A stretch of DNA of 64,000 nt from Paenibacillus turicensis (GCF_017873435.1 NZ_JAGGKG010000015.1:62001-126000), one strand, 5' to 3'. Shown: positions 25,542 through 36,093, counted from the stretch's first letter. Notes: a model not told the origin generated them from the sequence alone. Translations and numbers: made by a program.

Positions 25542-27542
25542 ATGAACAAGCTACGTTATGGTGTTGCGTATTATGATGAATATATGCCGTATGACCGACT
25601 TCAAGAGGATATTAAGATGATGTTAGCCGCAGGCATTAATACAGTACGCATCGCGGAATCTACATGGAGCACACATGAGCCTCAAAATGGAGTATTTGAT
25701 TTCACATCTGTAGATCGCGTGCTGGATGCAATGCATGAAGCCGGCATCGATGTCATTGTAGGAACACCCACTTATGCTGTACCTGCTTGGATGATTAAAC
25801 AACATCCTGACATTCTTGCGACGACCTCAAGAGGTGCCGGACGTTATGGTGCACGTCAAATCATGGATATAACACACCCTGCTTATTTATTTTACGCAGA
25901 ACGGATGATTCGCAAATTAATGGAGCGAGTGCATAAGCACCCTGCGGTTATTGGCTATCAAACGGACAACGAAACGAAGCATTACGATACCGCAGGCGAC
26001 AATGTTCAGCTTCAATTCGTAAAATATATGCGAAATAAGTTTGGTTCATTAGAAGTCATTAATCAGAAATTTGGTCTTACTTATTGGAGTAATCGTATCA
26101 ATAGCTGGGAGGAGTTCCCTTCTGTTGTAGGGACAATTAATGGGAGCTTAGGTGCGGAATTTGCTAAATTTCAACGCACATTAGTAAATGAGTTTTTAGC
26201 ATGGCAGGTACAGATTGTGAATGAATATAAACTGCCTGGTCAATTCGTAACTCAAAATTTTGACTATGACTGGCGTGGACATTCCTTTGGGGTTCAGACT
26301 TCTGTCGATCATTTTGAGGCTGCGAAGCCCTTTGACATTGCTGGCGTAGATATTTATCATCCATCCCAAAGCAAGCTGACAGGAATTGAAATTTCCTTTG
26401 GTGGAGATATATCCAGATCATTAAAGCAAAGCAATTATTTGGTGCTAGAAACGCAAGCGCAAGCTTTTCCAGATTGGACACCCTACCCAGGTCAGCTAAG
26501 ACTATTAGCATTTAGTCATGTCGCTTCAGGCGCAAATATGGTTGCTTATTGGCATTGGCATTCCATCCATAATTCATTTGAAACGTATTGGAAGGGCTTG
26601 CTCAGTCACGATTTTCAGCCAAACCCTGTATACAATGAAGCTAAAACAGTAGGCGCTGATTTTACTAAACTAAGCCACAAGTTAGTTAACCTTCGTAAGC
26701 AAAATAAAGTAGCGATCCTAGTCAGCAATACAGCCTTATCTGCCATCGAATGGTTTAAGCTGCCTGACGGTAAATTATATAATGATGTTTTCCGTTGGAT
26801 TTATGATGAGTTGTACAAGCTTAATGTTGAGGTTGATTTTATTACGCCTGACTTTGAACAGCTAAGTCATTATGAGCTTGTCATAGTGCCTGCCTTATAT
26901 TCGGTAGAAGATGAAGCACTAGAGCGGCTTAATGAATTTACGGAGCACGGTGGACATGTCGTTTATACATTTAAAAGTGGCTTTACTAACGAGGATGTTC
27001 AGGTACGTACAGTAGTACAACCAGGGATTATTAGCAAAGCATGTGGTATCAGCTACAACATGTTTATCGCACCTGATGAAGTGGCAAAAATACAAAGTGA
27101 TGTTTTGTTATGGTCAAGTGAAGACGCAGCTATCACGAGTTGGATGGAGTTAATAACACCTACGACAGCCAAGGTGCTAGCAAGCTATGATCATCCTGAA
27201 TGGAATAATTATGCCGCAGTTACGCGTAATCAATATGGCGCTGGGACTGCGACCTATATCGGTTGTATGTCAAGTCCAGCGGCATTACGTAGCATTTTAG
27301 CAGATACGTTACAACATATTGGTCTTTGGCAAGAGGAGCAAAAGCTAACCTTCCCAATCATTACTAAAAAAGGTTTTAATGACGAAGGTAAGCTAATTCG
27401 ATACTACTTCAACTATTCTGGCGAGGAGCAGGCTTTTGTTTACCCTCACAAAGCTGGCACACAATTATTGACGGATCAGTCTGTATCTGAGGGTCAGCAG
27501 ATCACATTATCACCTTGGGGATTTGTAATAATTGAGCAATAG
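25542..27542 (+). CDS. Beta-galactosidase, glycoside hydrolase family 42
   Basis: 666 residues, typical GH42: TIM barrel (about 1-380), a trimerisation domain (about 390-600) and a short beta domain. The acid/base Glu is in QTDNETKHY (about 148) and the nucleophile Glu in VLETQAQ (about 306). No signal peptide, so it acts inside the cell on imported galactosides (or galacto- or arabino-oligosaccharides). Ribosome site AAAAAGGAG. Expressed alone by context. It may serve either of the two sugar importers. Confidence 0.92.
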   Translation: MNKLRYGVAYYDEYMPYDRLQEDIKMMLAAGINTVRIAESTWSTHEPQNGVFDFTSVDRVLDAMHEAGIDVIVGTPTYAVPAWMIKQHPDILATTSRGAGRYGARQIMDITHPAYLFYAERMIRKLMERVHKHPAVIGYQTDNETKHYDTAGDNVQLQFVKYMRNKFGSLEVINQKFGLTYWSNRINSWEEFPSVVGTINGSLGAEFAKFQRTLVNEFLAWQVQIVNEYKLPGQFVTQNFDYDWRGHSFGVQTSVDHFEAAKPFDIAGVDIYHPSQSKLTGIEISFGGDISRSLKQSNYLVLETQAQAFPDWTPYPGQLRLLAFSHVASGANMVAYWHWHSIHNSFETYWKGLLSHDFQPNPVYNEAKTVGADFTKLSHKLVNLRKQNKVAILVSNTALSAIEWFKLPDGKLYNDVFRWIYDELYKLNVEVDFITPDFEQLSHYELVIVPALYSVEDEALERLNEFTEHGGHVVYTFKSGFTNEDVQVRTVVQPGIISKACGISYNMFIAPDEVAKIQSDVLLWSSEDAAITSWMELITPTTAKVLASYDHPEWNNYAAVTRNQYGAGTATYIGCMSSPAALRSILADTLQHIGLWQEEQKLTFPIITKKGFNDEGKLIRYYFNYSGEEQAFVYPHKAGTQLLTDQSVSEGQQITLSPWGFVIIEQ

Positions 27543-27584
27543 TTTCAAAATAAAATATCAAATTCTATAAACGGTTACAAAAGT

Positions 27585-27634
27585 AAAGAGACTGTCCCTT
27601 AGCCAACAAGCTAAATAAGGACAGTCTCTTTTTA
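27585..27634. terminator. Bidirectional terminator between GH42 and GH43 genes
   Basis: AAAGAGACTGTCC (27585-27597) pairs with GGACAGTCTCTTT (27619-27631), with inner pairing of TTAGC to GCTAA, followed by a T-run. Convergent genes on both sides. Confidence 0.88.
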
Positions 27635-27649
27635 CTTCTCTTTTCGTTG

Positions 27650-29308
27650 TTACTCTTCTTCACCAAGCTCCCGATACACAAAATAATCAAAATCGGCAGT
27701 GGCTTGATGTCTGTACGTATCAATACAAGTTACACCTACAAATGTCCCTGTAAAATGCTCAAAGCTTTCAGGATATTCGTCAGACATTTTACTTGCATCT
27801 AGCACAGGTCCAATTTTATTCCATTGCTCACCATCTAAGGACCAGAAAAACTGTAGTTTTTCCCTGTAAACTTCTCCACGCAAATAAACGGGTTTTCCTT
27901 CAGGTAATGCTACACGGAACGCGGTCCATTCTTGCTTTTGCCCATGATCGGAAGAAATTAGCCCTAAGGCTTTTCCACCCAAAGATTCACTATAGTATAC
28001 ACGTAAAAAGTAATGCGTCAAATGATCATAGAAAAAGGTTAACCCTGCCATCGCTTGAAAATATTTAGGATCAAATTCAACGACGGTTTCTGCCATGACA
28101 TCAAAGGCTTGAACTCTTCGAGCCACTAAGCTTTGCGTATGCACAGAAAATAAAGAATCTTGCCCACGTAGTCGTAAATATCCTGGTCTGGAGGTTAAGT
28201 CAATTCCTGCCTCGCCGACATGTACTCGAAGTGTGTTCCATTCTGTACTCAACACAGGCTCATCAAAATGATCCTTTTCAGGCAATGTAGGTACAGGACT
28301 TGAAGGAAGATCAGGTGCAGGCACAACTAGCTTCGCTTGGTTACCGCCCCCCTCTAGACGAAGCCACCCTTCCTCGTTCCAGTACACCTTCTGGAGCGCT
28401 GTTTCACGCCCTAATGTTGAGCGCATTTGTGGCATTAATGGACGGGCACATAGGTGAGCTGCATACCAATTACCATCCGTTGTTTCTACAAGACTTGCAT
28501 GTCCCGACTTTTGCAGTGGTGCATCTGGATTGTAATATTGCGGTTTAAGAAAGGCGCCAACGCCCCGTTCATTAAAGATAGTAACCGCAGACGTAATAAT
28601 CGGGTTGCATGGATCAGGCTCATAAGGTCCAGTAATTTGCTTCGCTCTCGCCATCGTTACCCCATGACCGTACCCAGTGCCCCCTTCTGCTGCCATCAAA
28701 TAATAATAGCCATTTCGCTTATAAATATGTGAGGCTTCAAGACAGCCCATATCTGTACCGCCATCGTAAATTCGGATAGGGTCTCCAACTACATCTTGAA
28801 GTTCAGCACTATACTCCTGTAAAAAAATCACACCAGGAGAAGGATAGTCTTGCCTAAAGTCCCACTCTAGCTGAGTTAACCATATACGTCCATCGTCATC
28901 ATGGAAAAACGAAGGGTCAAAGCCACTGGAGTTTAAATACACTGGCTTGCTATAAGGCCCTGTAACCTCCTTCGCTGTAACGACATAGTTATCAGCATGA
29001 AATACATTCCCCGCCCGATTACGCACAATAGTATAGACGAGATAAAATAGTTGTTGCTGTTCATTATAGGTTAAGCAAGGCGCCCACACGCCACCAGAAG
29101 CCATAACGCCTGTTAAATCAAGCTGCTCCTTGTTGGTAAGTGCATATCCAATCGGTTGCCAATGCACCAAATCTTTAGAATGATGAATACGTACACCCGG
29201 AACCCATTCAAAGGTGGATGTCGCAATATAATAATCTTCACCTACCCGCAATATGGAAGGATCGGGATGGAACCCCCTTAAAATCGGGTTTTGAATCTGC
29301 TTACTCAA
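27650..29308 (-). CDS. Glycoside hydrolase family 43 beta-xylosidase/arabinofuranosidase
   Basis: 552 residues. Five-bladed propeller with catalytic Asp in FHPDPS (near residue 15), the second Asp in SGFDPSFF and the acid Glu in LEASHIY (about 191). The C-terminal concanavalin-like domain (about 340-545) is typical of XynB-type enzymes. TTG start with AAAAGGAG 10 bases upstream. No signal peptide, so intracellular. Last gene of the binding protein - permease - permease - GH43 operon, which points to xylo- or arabinoxylo-oligosaccharides. Confidence 0.92.
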   Translation of the reverse strand: MSKQIQNPILRGFHPDPSILRVGEDYYIATSTFEWVPGVRIHHSKDLVHWQPIGYALTNKEQLDLTGVMASGGVWAPCLTYNEQQQLFYLVYTIVRNRAGNVFHADNYVVTAKEVTGPYSKPVYLNSSGFDPSFFHDDDGRIWLTQLEWDFRQDYPSPGVIFLQEYSAELQDVVGDPIRIYDGGTDMGCLEASHIYKRNGYYYLMAAEGGTGYGHGVTMARAKQITGPYEPDPCNPIITSAVTIFNERGVGAFLKPQYYNPDAPLQKSGHASLVETTDGNWYAAHLCARPLMPQMRSTLGRETALQKVYWNEEGWLRLEGGGNQAKLVVPAPDLPSSPVPTLPEKDHFDEPVLSTEWNTLRVHVGEAGIDLTSRPGYLRLRGQDSLFSVHTQSLVARRVQAFDVMAETVVEFDPKYFQAMAGLTFFYDHLTHYFLRVYYSESLGGKALGLISSDHGQKQEWTAFRVALPEGKPVYLRGEVYREKLQFFWSLDGEQWNKIGPVLDASKMSDEYPESFEHFTGTFVGVTCIDTYRHQATADFDYFVYRELGEEE

Positions 29309-29329
29309 ATGTAATCAGCTCCTTTTGTA

Positions 29330-30154
29330 TTAACCTTTTACCGCGCCTGCTGTTACACCTTTAGTAATTTGTTCATTAAAGATGGCGTAAATAATAATTG
29401 CAGGAATCGAGGTAAGCACCATCACCGCAAACTGTGAACCATAATCAGAGGAATATTGGCCCGCAAAGTTCATGACGGAAAACGGTAATGTTTTAAGCGC
29501 ATCTTTACTTAAAAAGGTCGAAGCCATAATAAATTCATTCCAGCAATTTAGGAAGGTCATTACAATTACGGTCACCAAGGCTGGTTTCGTAAGTGGAGCA
29601 ATAATTTGAAATACAGTCCGATAAATACTGCATCCATCCATGACCGCGGATTCCTCCATCGCTCTCGGAATACTACGCATGAATCCAGTTAAAATAAAGG
29701 TTGCTAACGGTACAGAAACCGCAGTATACGGTAAAATGAGCCCTAAATACGAATCCGTTAACCCAATTTCTTTGAAAATTGCAAAGTTAGGAAGTAATGT
29801 CGCATGAATAGGAATCATAATTCCTAACAAAATAATCGCAAAGAAAAAGGAACGAAGCTTCCAAGTCATTCTTGTGAATGCATAAGCTAATGTTAAAGAT
29901 AATAAGATCGTAAGTACAATCGTGGTACTTGTCACTAAAGCACTGTTAAAAAAGTATCTAAGAAACTTGCCGTCTACCCAGGCATTTACATAGTTTTGCC
30001 ATTGGAACGTTTCTGGCCAAGTTAGAATATTCGAGGAATAAAATTCTGTACTGCTGGCAAATGAGAAATCAATCATCCAAATGAGCGGAAATAACTGTAG
30101 TGCTGCGACAACTAGGAAAAAGAGCCACAGTGCAATTTTTGTCTTTTTTTGCAT
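29330..30154 (-). CDS. Sugar ABC transporter permease, MalG-type
   Basis: 274 residues, six membrane segments, EAA loop visible as EESAVMDGCSIYRTVFQIIA and ending in TKGVTAGAVKG. Second permease of a CUT1 importer. It follows the MalF-type gene by 15 bases and precedes the GH43 gene by 21, consistent with one transcript. Confidence 0.92.
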   Translation of the reverse strand: MQKKTKIALWLFFLVVAALQLFPLIWMIDFSFASSTEFYSSNILTWPETFQWQNYVNAWVDGKFLRYFFNSALVTSTTIVLTILLSLTLAYAFTRMTWKLRSFFFAIILLGIMIPIHATLLPNFAIFKEIGLTDSYLGLILPYTAVSVPLATFILTGFMRSIPRAMEESAVMDGCSIYRTVFQIIAPLTKPALVTVIVMTFLNCWNEFIMASTFLSKDALKTLPFSVMNFAGQYSSDYGSQFAVMVLTSIPAIIIYAIFNEQITKGVTAGAVKG

Positions 30155-30169
30155 AACTTTTCTTCCCCC

Positions 30170-31060
30170 TTAATATTCTGTCGCATCACTGCGAATGAGC
30201 TTATTGCTTAAATAAGTGAATAATAGACATACAACTACAAACAAGATAGAAATTGCATTTGCATAACCATATTGACTTGCTGAAAATGCTTTATTGTACA
30301 AATAAACGGCAAGGAATTGCGTGGAGTCACCAGGACCGCCATTTGTAGTTAAGAACACCATTTCCATCTGCTTTAAGGCGGTAATCATCGCTAGTGTCAC
30401 TTGCACCGCAATAACTGGAGACAACAACGGAACGGTAATACGTAGGTGTAATTTTAATCCAGATGCACCATCAAGCTTCGCTGCTTCGTATAGATCTTCA
30501 GGAATCCCTTTAATACCTGCATAGTAAAACAATAAGCCCCAACCAAAACCTGCCCAGATCAAGATGAAAAGCATAGAGCCAAGCGCTGTACTTGATTCAC
30601 CTAACCATACGTGTTGCCAAGAGCTTAAACCAACCATATCTAATATTTTATTGAGAATGCCAAAGGTAGGATCAAGCACAGATAACCACATTTTAGAAAT
30701 TACTACAACGGAAATAACACATGGAATAAAGAAAATGGTACGGAATATTTTTTCTGCTTTTCCACCAATTCGATCGAGCCATATCGCAAATAAAATACAA
30801 ATTGGATGCTGTATCACAATAAACCCTAAACCAAGTAATATTGCATTACGTAAAGAAATCCAAAAGCGCTCATCATGAAAAAGTAAATTTTGATAATTTT
30901 CAAAGCCAACCATTTTAACGTTTGTACCTGGTCCCAATGTATCTGTAAAGGAGTAGTAACCACTCAAAATTATAGGTGCCAAAAACGTAAGAATAAATAA
31001 AATTACGCCTGGAGCTACAAAAAGAAATATAGCGGTTTTATTGCTAAGCACCTTATGCAT
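30170..31060 (-). CDS. Sugar ABC transporter permease, MalF-type
   Basis: 296 residues, six membrane segments, EAA loop EAAKLDGASGLKLHLRITVP around residue 190. It forms the import channel with the following MalG-type protein. Ribosome site GGGGAG, 7 bases upstream. It is separated from the binding-protein gene by a stem-loop at 31092-31123. Confidence 0.93.
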   Translation of the reverse strand: MHKVLSNKTAIFLFVAPGVILFILTFLAPIILSGYYSFTDTLGPGTNVKMVGFENYQNLLFHDERFWISLRNAILLGLGFIVIQHPICILFAIWLDRIGGKAEKIFRTIFFIPCVISVVVISKMWLSVLDPTFGILNKILDMVGLSSWQHVWLGESSTALGSMLFILIWAGFGWGLLFYYAGIKGIPEDLYEAAKLDGASGLKLHLRITVPLLSPVIAVQVTLAMITALKQMEMVFLTTNGGPGDSTQFLAVYLYNKAFSASQYGYANAISILFVVVCLLFTYLSNKLIRSDATEY

Positions 31061-31091
31061 AATATTCTCCCCATTCCTTCAAAAAATGTAA

Positions 31092-31123
31092 GAGGACAGG
31101 CAGACGAATGCTGGCCTGTCCTC
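31092..31123 (-). other. Intercistronic hairpin after the second binding-protein gene
   Basis: GAGGACAGGC (31092-31101) pairs with GCCTGTCCTC (31114-31123), 10 perfect pairs, only 7 bases after the binding-protein stop and with no long T-run immediately following on the minus strand. It is a likely stabiliser or weak terminator that sets the binding protein above the permeases. Confidence 0.7.
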
Positions 31124-31130
31124 AAACGAA

Positions 31131-32468
31131 TTATTTTTGTGTATCTGCTGCGTTTTGAAGCTCTTTCACTAAACCTTCTGCATCAATCCCACCTGCGAAA
31201 AATTTACCAAAGATGTTTTGCACATCATCTTTAAATTTAGGTGTTCCAGAGTCTAACATCAATGCACCAGAGCTAGAGGTTGCACCAACTAAGATGTCTG
31301 TTAAGCTCTTTTGAAGCTCTGTTTCTTTACCTGTTAACTCATACTTTTGAGCTGGTACTGCTGCGCCTGTATCCCAAGCAATTTTTGCCCATTGATCTGC
31401 AGCCATCATGTAATCAAACAATTTTTTAGCTTCTTCTGGATGTTTGGATTTACTGATAAGCACATAGCCGCCACCATTCCATCCAAGTAAGTCAGTATCT
31501 TTCCCTTTTCCGCCTTCAACCGTTGGGAACTTCAACACGCCGATATTGTTACGGAACGATTCAGGTAATGCCTCATTGGATGCCATACCTGCTTCCCAAG
31601 AACCCATGTACCACATTGCAGCTTTACCTTGTGTAAATAAGTTTTGAGATGCACCATAATCCGCAGTCATAAATGAATCTTGGAACAGCTTCTCATCTCT
31701 AACCTGTTGCAACAATTGAGCTGTTTTTAATACATCAGCATTGTCTGTAAGCTTGTTTTTGTTTTGTACAGCACCAAGCAATACATCAGAGTTGCCTGTC
31801 AAACGAATGTAGATGTTTTGGAACATTGCAGGATAGCTCCATAGGTCTTTACCATTAATGGACATTGGAGAAATTCCTTTTTCGCGGAATGCTTTACCTG
31901 CATCAAGTAACTCTTGGAATGTTGTTGGAACTTTTACGCCATTGTCTTCAAACATCTTTTTGTTATAGTAGATGACTTCATAGTCACTGTTACGTGGCAA
32001 GCCGTATACTTTACCGTCGAATGTAAAAGATGTGAATACGCCTGGAAGGAAATTGTATTTTTCACCTTCATATTGTTTTAGATCAATTTCTTTGACATAT
32101 CCTGCTTGAACTAATGTGTTTAGCTCTGCGCCACCATGTACCATGGACACGTCTAAAGGTTCACTGGAAGCCATATATGCTTTAAGTTTATTTTTGAATG
32201 GTTCTTCTGCTAATGTTTCAAGATCAATTTTGACGTTTGGATTTGCTGCAACATAGTTGTCTAACATTTTTTGCTCAGCTAAACCTTGTCCTGATTTACG
32301 ATCTGGTAAGTTAGAGAAAAAGCGCAACGTAATTTGCTTATCTCCATCTTTACTCCCTGCGTTACCGCTTTCATTTTTAGTGTTACCACCACAAGCAGTA
32401 AGCATCATAACGACAGCCATGACTAACGCAAGCAACGAAATTCTTACTCTCTTTTTACTTTTTTCCAC
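31131..32468 (-). CDS. Sugar ABC transporter substrate-binding lipoprotein
   Basis: 445 residues; GTG start with AAGGGGGA upstream. Lipobox LTAC with the lipidated Cys at residue 26, then a Gly/Asn/Ser linker and an SBP_bac_1 fold. First gene of the operon ending in GH43, so its ligand is probably a xylan- or arabinoxylan-derived oligosaccharide (inferred). Divergent from a YesM/YesN pair that likely regulates it. A weak promoter (CTGACG, 18 bp, TATGAT) can be read on the minus strand near 32530-32560. Confidence 0.92.
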   Translation of the reverse strand: MEKSKKRVRISLLALVMAVVMMLTACGGNTKNESGNAGSKDGDKQITLRFFSNLPDRKSGQGLAEQKMLDNYVAANPNVKIDLETLAEEPFKNKLKAYMASSEPLDVSMVHGGAELNTLVQAGYVKEIDLKQYEGEKYNFLPGVFTSFTFDGKVYGLPRNSDYEVIYYNKKMFEDNGVKVPTTFQELLDAGKAFREKGISPMSINGKDLWSYPAMFQNIYIRLTGNSDVLLGAVQNKNKLTDNADVLKTAQLLQQVRDEKLFQDSFMTADYGASQNLFTQGKAAMWYMGSWEAGMASNEALPESFRNNIGVLKFPTVEGGKGKDTDLLGWNGGGYVLISKSKHPEEAKKLFDYMMAADQWAKIAWDTGAAVPAQKYELTGKETELQKSLTDILVGATSSSGALMLDSGTPKFKDDVQNIFGKFFAGGIDAEGLVKELQNAADTQK

Positions 32469-32669
32469 TTAAAATCCCCCTTGTTTAATCGCGCTTGATC
32501 TTAATAAGTTTGACTTGAACACATCATAACAAATGTGTAAATTAGCCGTCAGTAGAGAAACATCGGACAAACTTGAAATATGTCGAATGGCTAAAGATTC
32601 ACATTGTATAAATACATTAGACAGGCTAGAATACTAACAACTTCATCTTTAAAAAAAGGTTGTGATGAT

Positions 32670-34481
32670 GTGCTTTCAAAGCTATTTAAGCAAAGTTTAA
32701 ATATGAGCCTGAAATTTAAAATTATTACTTTATTTTTCACGCTCCTTACTATCGTCTCACTGATACTTGGTTATTATTCCTTTCAAACTTCAAAAAAACA
32801 AATCGTTAACAAAGTGAGTAGCACCAACCTTGGTGTGGTCAAAGAAATTAACAACAATATGAATACGCTTCAGCAAACTATCTCAGATTGGGTCACTGTG
32901 TTTACACTAACGAATGTAGTACAGGACATTTTGCGAAGTGGCTCGATTGGCAGCAATCAGGTCGAATCGATGCTATATAATGGCCCTACTGCTTCAATTA
33001 TGAATCAGATGCTAGTGACAGGAAGCTTCGATTATCTATCCATTTATGGTGAGAAAAATAGTGCATTATATGAAGTATCTACGGATGGTAGCAACGGGGC
33101 TTCCAATTTAAGCGACTTTAGCGCCAGTGACATTTACAATAAATCTCTAGACCTCAACGGTGCCTCCTATTGGTTCGCATTAACTAATAACAACAACCTT
33201 TTTATACAATATAATCGCAATAGCAAGATCGGAATGACACGAATCATTCGTGATATTAACAACGGACATAAAATAGGATTTATTTTTGTAGGTGTTAACG
33301 TCGATACAATACGTAATAGATATTTAAAAAACTTATATGATGACAATCATGGAATCGCAATTTTAGATCAGGACGGTACCCCATTACTTACGGCTGGAAA
33401 ATCGTTTTACGATCAAAGTAATGATGCCTTTCATTTCTTACTCCCATTAAATCCAGGGAGTTCAGGCTCAACAATTATTAAGTCCAACAAAGAAGATGTG
33501 TTAATCTCCTATAGCGTGAACGATAATGGATTGCGGACTTTATACAGTATTCCAATGAGCTTATTAACAAATGAGTTAAATTCGATTAAATCATTTGTCA
33601 TTTTACTTGTAGGCATTTGCTTAGTGTTGTGTGTTCCTTTGTTAATGATATTAACAAGCTTTTTAACCGCTCCACTGAAAAATTTATTGCTTTCAATGCG
33701 AAAATTTCAAAATGGACAGTTTGATGAAAGTGTTGAAATTAAATATTGGGACGAAATCGGCCATTTAAGCAAGGGTTACAATAACATGGTTTCCAACATG
33801 AAAACGTTAGTAAACGATGTGTATGTGCTTCGGCTAAAGGAACAAGAAGCTGAGCTAAAAGCACTTCAATCGCAAATTAACCCACATTTTTTGTACAATA
33901 TGTTAGATACAATTTTCTGGGAAGCAGAGGCGGCAGGACAGGAACGAATCAGTGAAATGATTATTAACTTATCCCGCTTATTTCGTCTTAGCTTAAATCA
34001 AGGAAAAAGCTTTACAAGTGTTGGGAAGGAAAAAGAGTTTATTGCCTTATATTTATCCTTACAGCAAATGCGATTTAAAGAAAAGTTAAGATATGAAATT
34101 AACATTCCGGATGAATTAGATCATTTTGTGATCCTAAAGCTATGCTTACAGCCCTTTATCGAAAACGCAATTATTCATGGCATTGAGCAGAAACGCGAAG
34201 GTGGCTTTATTTCGATATCAGGACAACTTGAAGATGATAACCTGATTTTTTGTATCATGGATAATGGTGGTGGCATGAGTGAGCATACGATTAAACAAAT
34301 TACAACCCTTCCCGAGGAAGATGATGTGCATACAGGGCAAGATGTTGGCGGTTATGCAGTTCATAATGTACATGCAAGATTACGTCATTACTACAAGGAT
34401 CAATACCAATTGCAATATGACAGTGAAATCGGTAAGGGAACAAAAGTAATCATCAAGATTCCTATAACTAGGGACATTTAG
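32670..34481 (+). CDS. YesM-type sensor histidine kinase
   Basis: 603 residues from GTG 32670 (AAAAGG about 10 bases upstream). A TTG at 32604 would add 22 residues, but it has no ribosome site and lies in the likely promoter. Membrane segment (about 15-37), extracellular domain (about 38-300), second membrane segment (about 305-330), HAMP, His_kinase with QINPHFLYN (His406) and HATPase_c with DNGGGM and a short ATP lid. Paired with the regulator 13 bases downstream and divergent from the sugar operon it probably controls. Confidence 0.9.
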   Translation: MLSKLFKQSLNMSLKFKIITLFFTLLTIVSLILGYYSFQTSKKQIVNKVSSTNLGVVKEINNNMNTLQQTISDWVTVFTLTNVVQDILRSGSIGSNQVESMLYNGPTASIMNQMLVTGSFDYLSIYGEKNSALYEVSTDGSNGASNLSDFSASDIYNKSLDLNGASYWFALTNNNNLFIQYNRNSKIGMTRIIRDINNGHKIGFIFVGVNVDTIRNRYLKNLYDDNHGIAILDQDGTPLLTAGKSFYDQSNDAFHFLLPLNPGSSGSTIIKSNKEDVLISYSVNDNGLRTLYSIPMSLLTNELNSIKSFVILLVGICLVLCVPLLMILTSFLTAPLKNLLLSMRKFQNGQFDESVEIKYWDEIGHLSKGYNNMVSNMKTLVNDVYVLRLKEQEAELKALQSQINPHFLYNMLDTIFWEAEAAGQERISEMIINLSRLFRLSLNQGKSFTSVGKEKEFIALYLSLQQMRFKEKLRYEINIPDELDHFVILKLCLQPFIENAIIHGIEQKREGGFISISGQLEDDNLIFCIMDNGGGMSEHTIKQITTLPEEDDVHTGQDVGGYAVHNVHARLRHYYKDQYQLQYDSEIGKGTKVIIKIPITRDI

Positions 34482-34494
34482 GAGGGACACTTTC

Positions 34495-36093
34495 ATGATT
34501 AACTTAATGCTTGTTGATGATGAAGAACGTGCAAGAACGGGAATACGAGATTTAATTGATTGGAAAGAGCATAATATTGAAATTGTTGCCGAAGCCAGAG
34601 ATGGGCTTGAAGCTTTAGAGTTACTAGAGAAGTTACATGTAGATATTATTTTGACGGATATTAGAATGCCAGAATTAGATGGTCTTAGGCTTATCGAGAT
34701 TGTTGCTCAGAAATACCCATCGATTAAAACGGTCATTATGAGTGGATATGGGGAATTTACGTATGCACAAAAGGCTTTGAGCCTTGGGGCAAGTGATTAT
34801 TTATTAAAGCCAAGTCGTCGGCAGGAAATTTTGGAAACGATCGTTCATCTCACCTCGCAAATTAATGAAGAGCAGGTTCAAAATCAAGCTCTAGAAAATT
34901 TAAAGAAAAGTTTTCGTGAAACGTTGCCACTACTGAAGGAGCAGACTTTAAGTAGACTTGTTACGACAGAGGCTCCTCCTTATCAGCGTTTACTTGAGAC
35001 ACTTAATATGAACGGAATTACTTTTCCCCATGTTATGTATGGCGTGATGATCGTCAAAATAGATCATTTTCTTGCCTTACAACAGAAATATGGCACTGAG
35101 GACATCGAATTATTTAAATTTGCCATAAAAAATATGATTGCCGAAATGACAACATCACTATGTCCATGTGCAGTATTTGAATACCAAGATGATATCGTGG
35201 TTATTCTCAACACTGAGAAATGGCTAGATCGCGAGCAGCTAGCAGGCTATATTGAGACGATTCAGCGAAATACCGAAAGATATCTCAAATTTACCGTTTC
35301 TATCGGTATCGGTAGCTTCAATAATCAGATTGAGCATGTAAGGCTCTCCTTTCTCGAAGCCTCAAAAGCACTGGATATTGGGTATTATGCGGGTACTGCC
35401 AAGGTTGTGGATTATATGGATGCGGTAGAGGAAGAATCGTCGATGAGCTCCTACCCCCTTGCTGAGGAAAAGGCCGTGCTAAAAGCGGTACGACACGGTG
35501 AGTTTGATAGTATTAATGCAACGTTACACGATTTTAATCAAGCATTAAATCCGGAAATTGCGTCTAAGGATCAGGTGCTAAAATCTAGCTTTGCATTATT
35601 TTTTTCACTGTATCATTTATGTATTGAAAATAACGTGGATGTCAGTCAGGTTTTTGGACAGGATTTAACCGAGCTAACCTCGATCCTTGCCCGGTCCAGC
35701 CAAGAGGAATTAATACGAGCTTTATCCGATACCGCCTTAAAGGTGAGTAAGCAATTAACGACAAAAAAAAATAGCAATAAACTATTTGAAAATGTACTTA
35801 ACTATATAAAACAAAATTACACTAAAAACATTAGCCGTGAAGATGTAGCCAGAGAGGTGTATATTACACCGGGTTATGTCAGCCTTTTATTTAAACAGGA
35901 AATGAAAACAAGCTTTCTAGACTATTTACACAAAATCCGGATTAATTCCGCTTGCGAAAAGCTTGGAGATCAAAGTCTACGAATCGGAGATGTTGCCCAT
36001 GACGTAGGTTATGGGGATGAAAAGTATTTTTATCAAGTGTTTAAAAAGTATATGGGTATGACGCCCAATCAATATCGGAACAATTTGAATTAA
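34495..36093 (+). CDS. YesN-type response regulator with AraC domain
   Basis: 532 residues. Receiver domain with DDEE (8-11), phospho-Asp in ILTDIRMP (about 55) and LLKPSR. Middle domain resembles the YesN GGDEF-like region. C-terminal AraC double helix-turn-helix (about 425-530) with YVSLLFKQEM and DVAHDVGYGDEKYFYQVFKK. Ribosome site GGAGGGAC. It likely activates the divergent binding protein - permease - GH43 operon. Confidence 0.92.
   Translation: MINLMLVDDEERARTGIRDLIDWKEHNIEIVAEARDGLEALELLEKLHVDIILTDIRMPELDGLRLIEIVAQKYPSIKTVIMSGYGEFTYAQKALSLGASDYLLKPSRRQEILETIVHLTSQINEEQVQNQALENLKKSFRETLPLLKEQTLSRLVTTEAPPYQRLLETLNMNGITFPHVMYGVMIVKIDHFLALQQKYGTEDIELFKFAIKNMIAEMTTSLCPCAVFEYQDDIVVILNTEKWLDREQLAGYIETIQRNTERYLKFTVSIGIGSFNNQIEHVRLSFLEASKALDIGYYAGTAKVVDYMDAVEEESSMSSYPLAEEKAVLKAVRHGEFDSINATLHDFNQALNPEIASKDQVLKSSFALFFSLYHLCIENNVDVSQVFGQDLTELTSILARSSQEELIRALSDTALKVSKQLTTKKNSNKLFENVLNYIKQNYTKNISREDVAREVYITPGYVSLLFKQEMKTSFLDYLHKIRINSACEKLGDQSLRIGDVAHDVGYGDEKYFYQVFKKYMGMTPNQYRNNLN

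Noticed and set aside
27566..27579. cre-like sequence TATAAACGGTTACA
   Set aside because: One mismatch to the consensus, but it lies between two convergent genes just before their terminator, with no promoter to regulate.
32604..32669. Upstream TTG start of the second YesM kinase
   Set aside because: No ribosome site, and a TATAAA box overlaps it; GTG 32670 has AAAAGG upstream and gives a normal N terminus.
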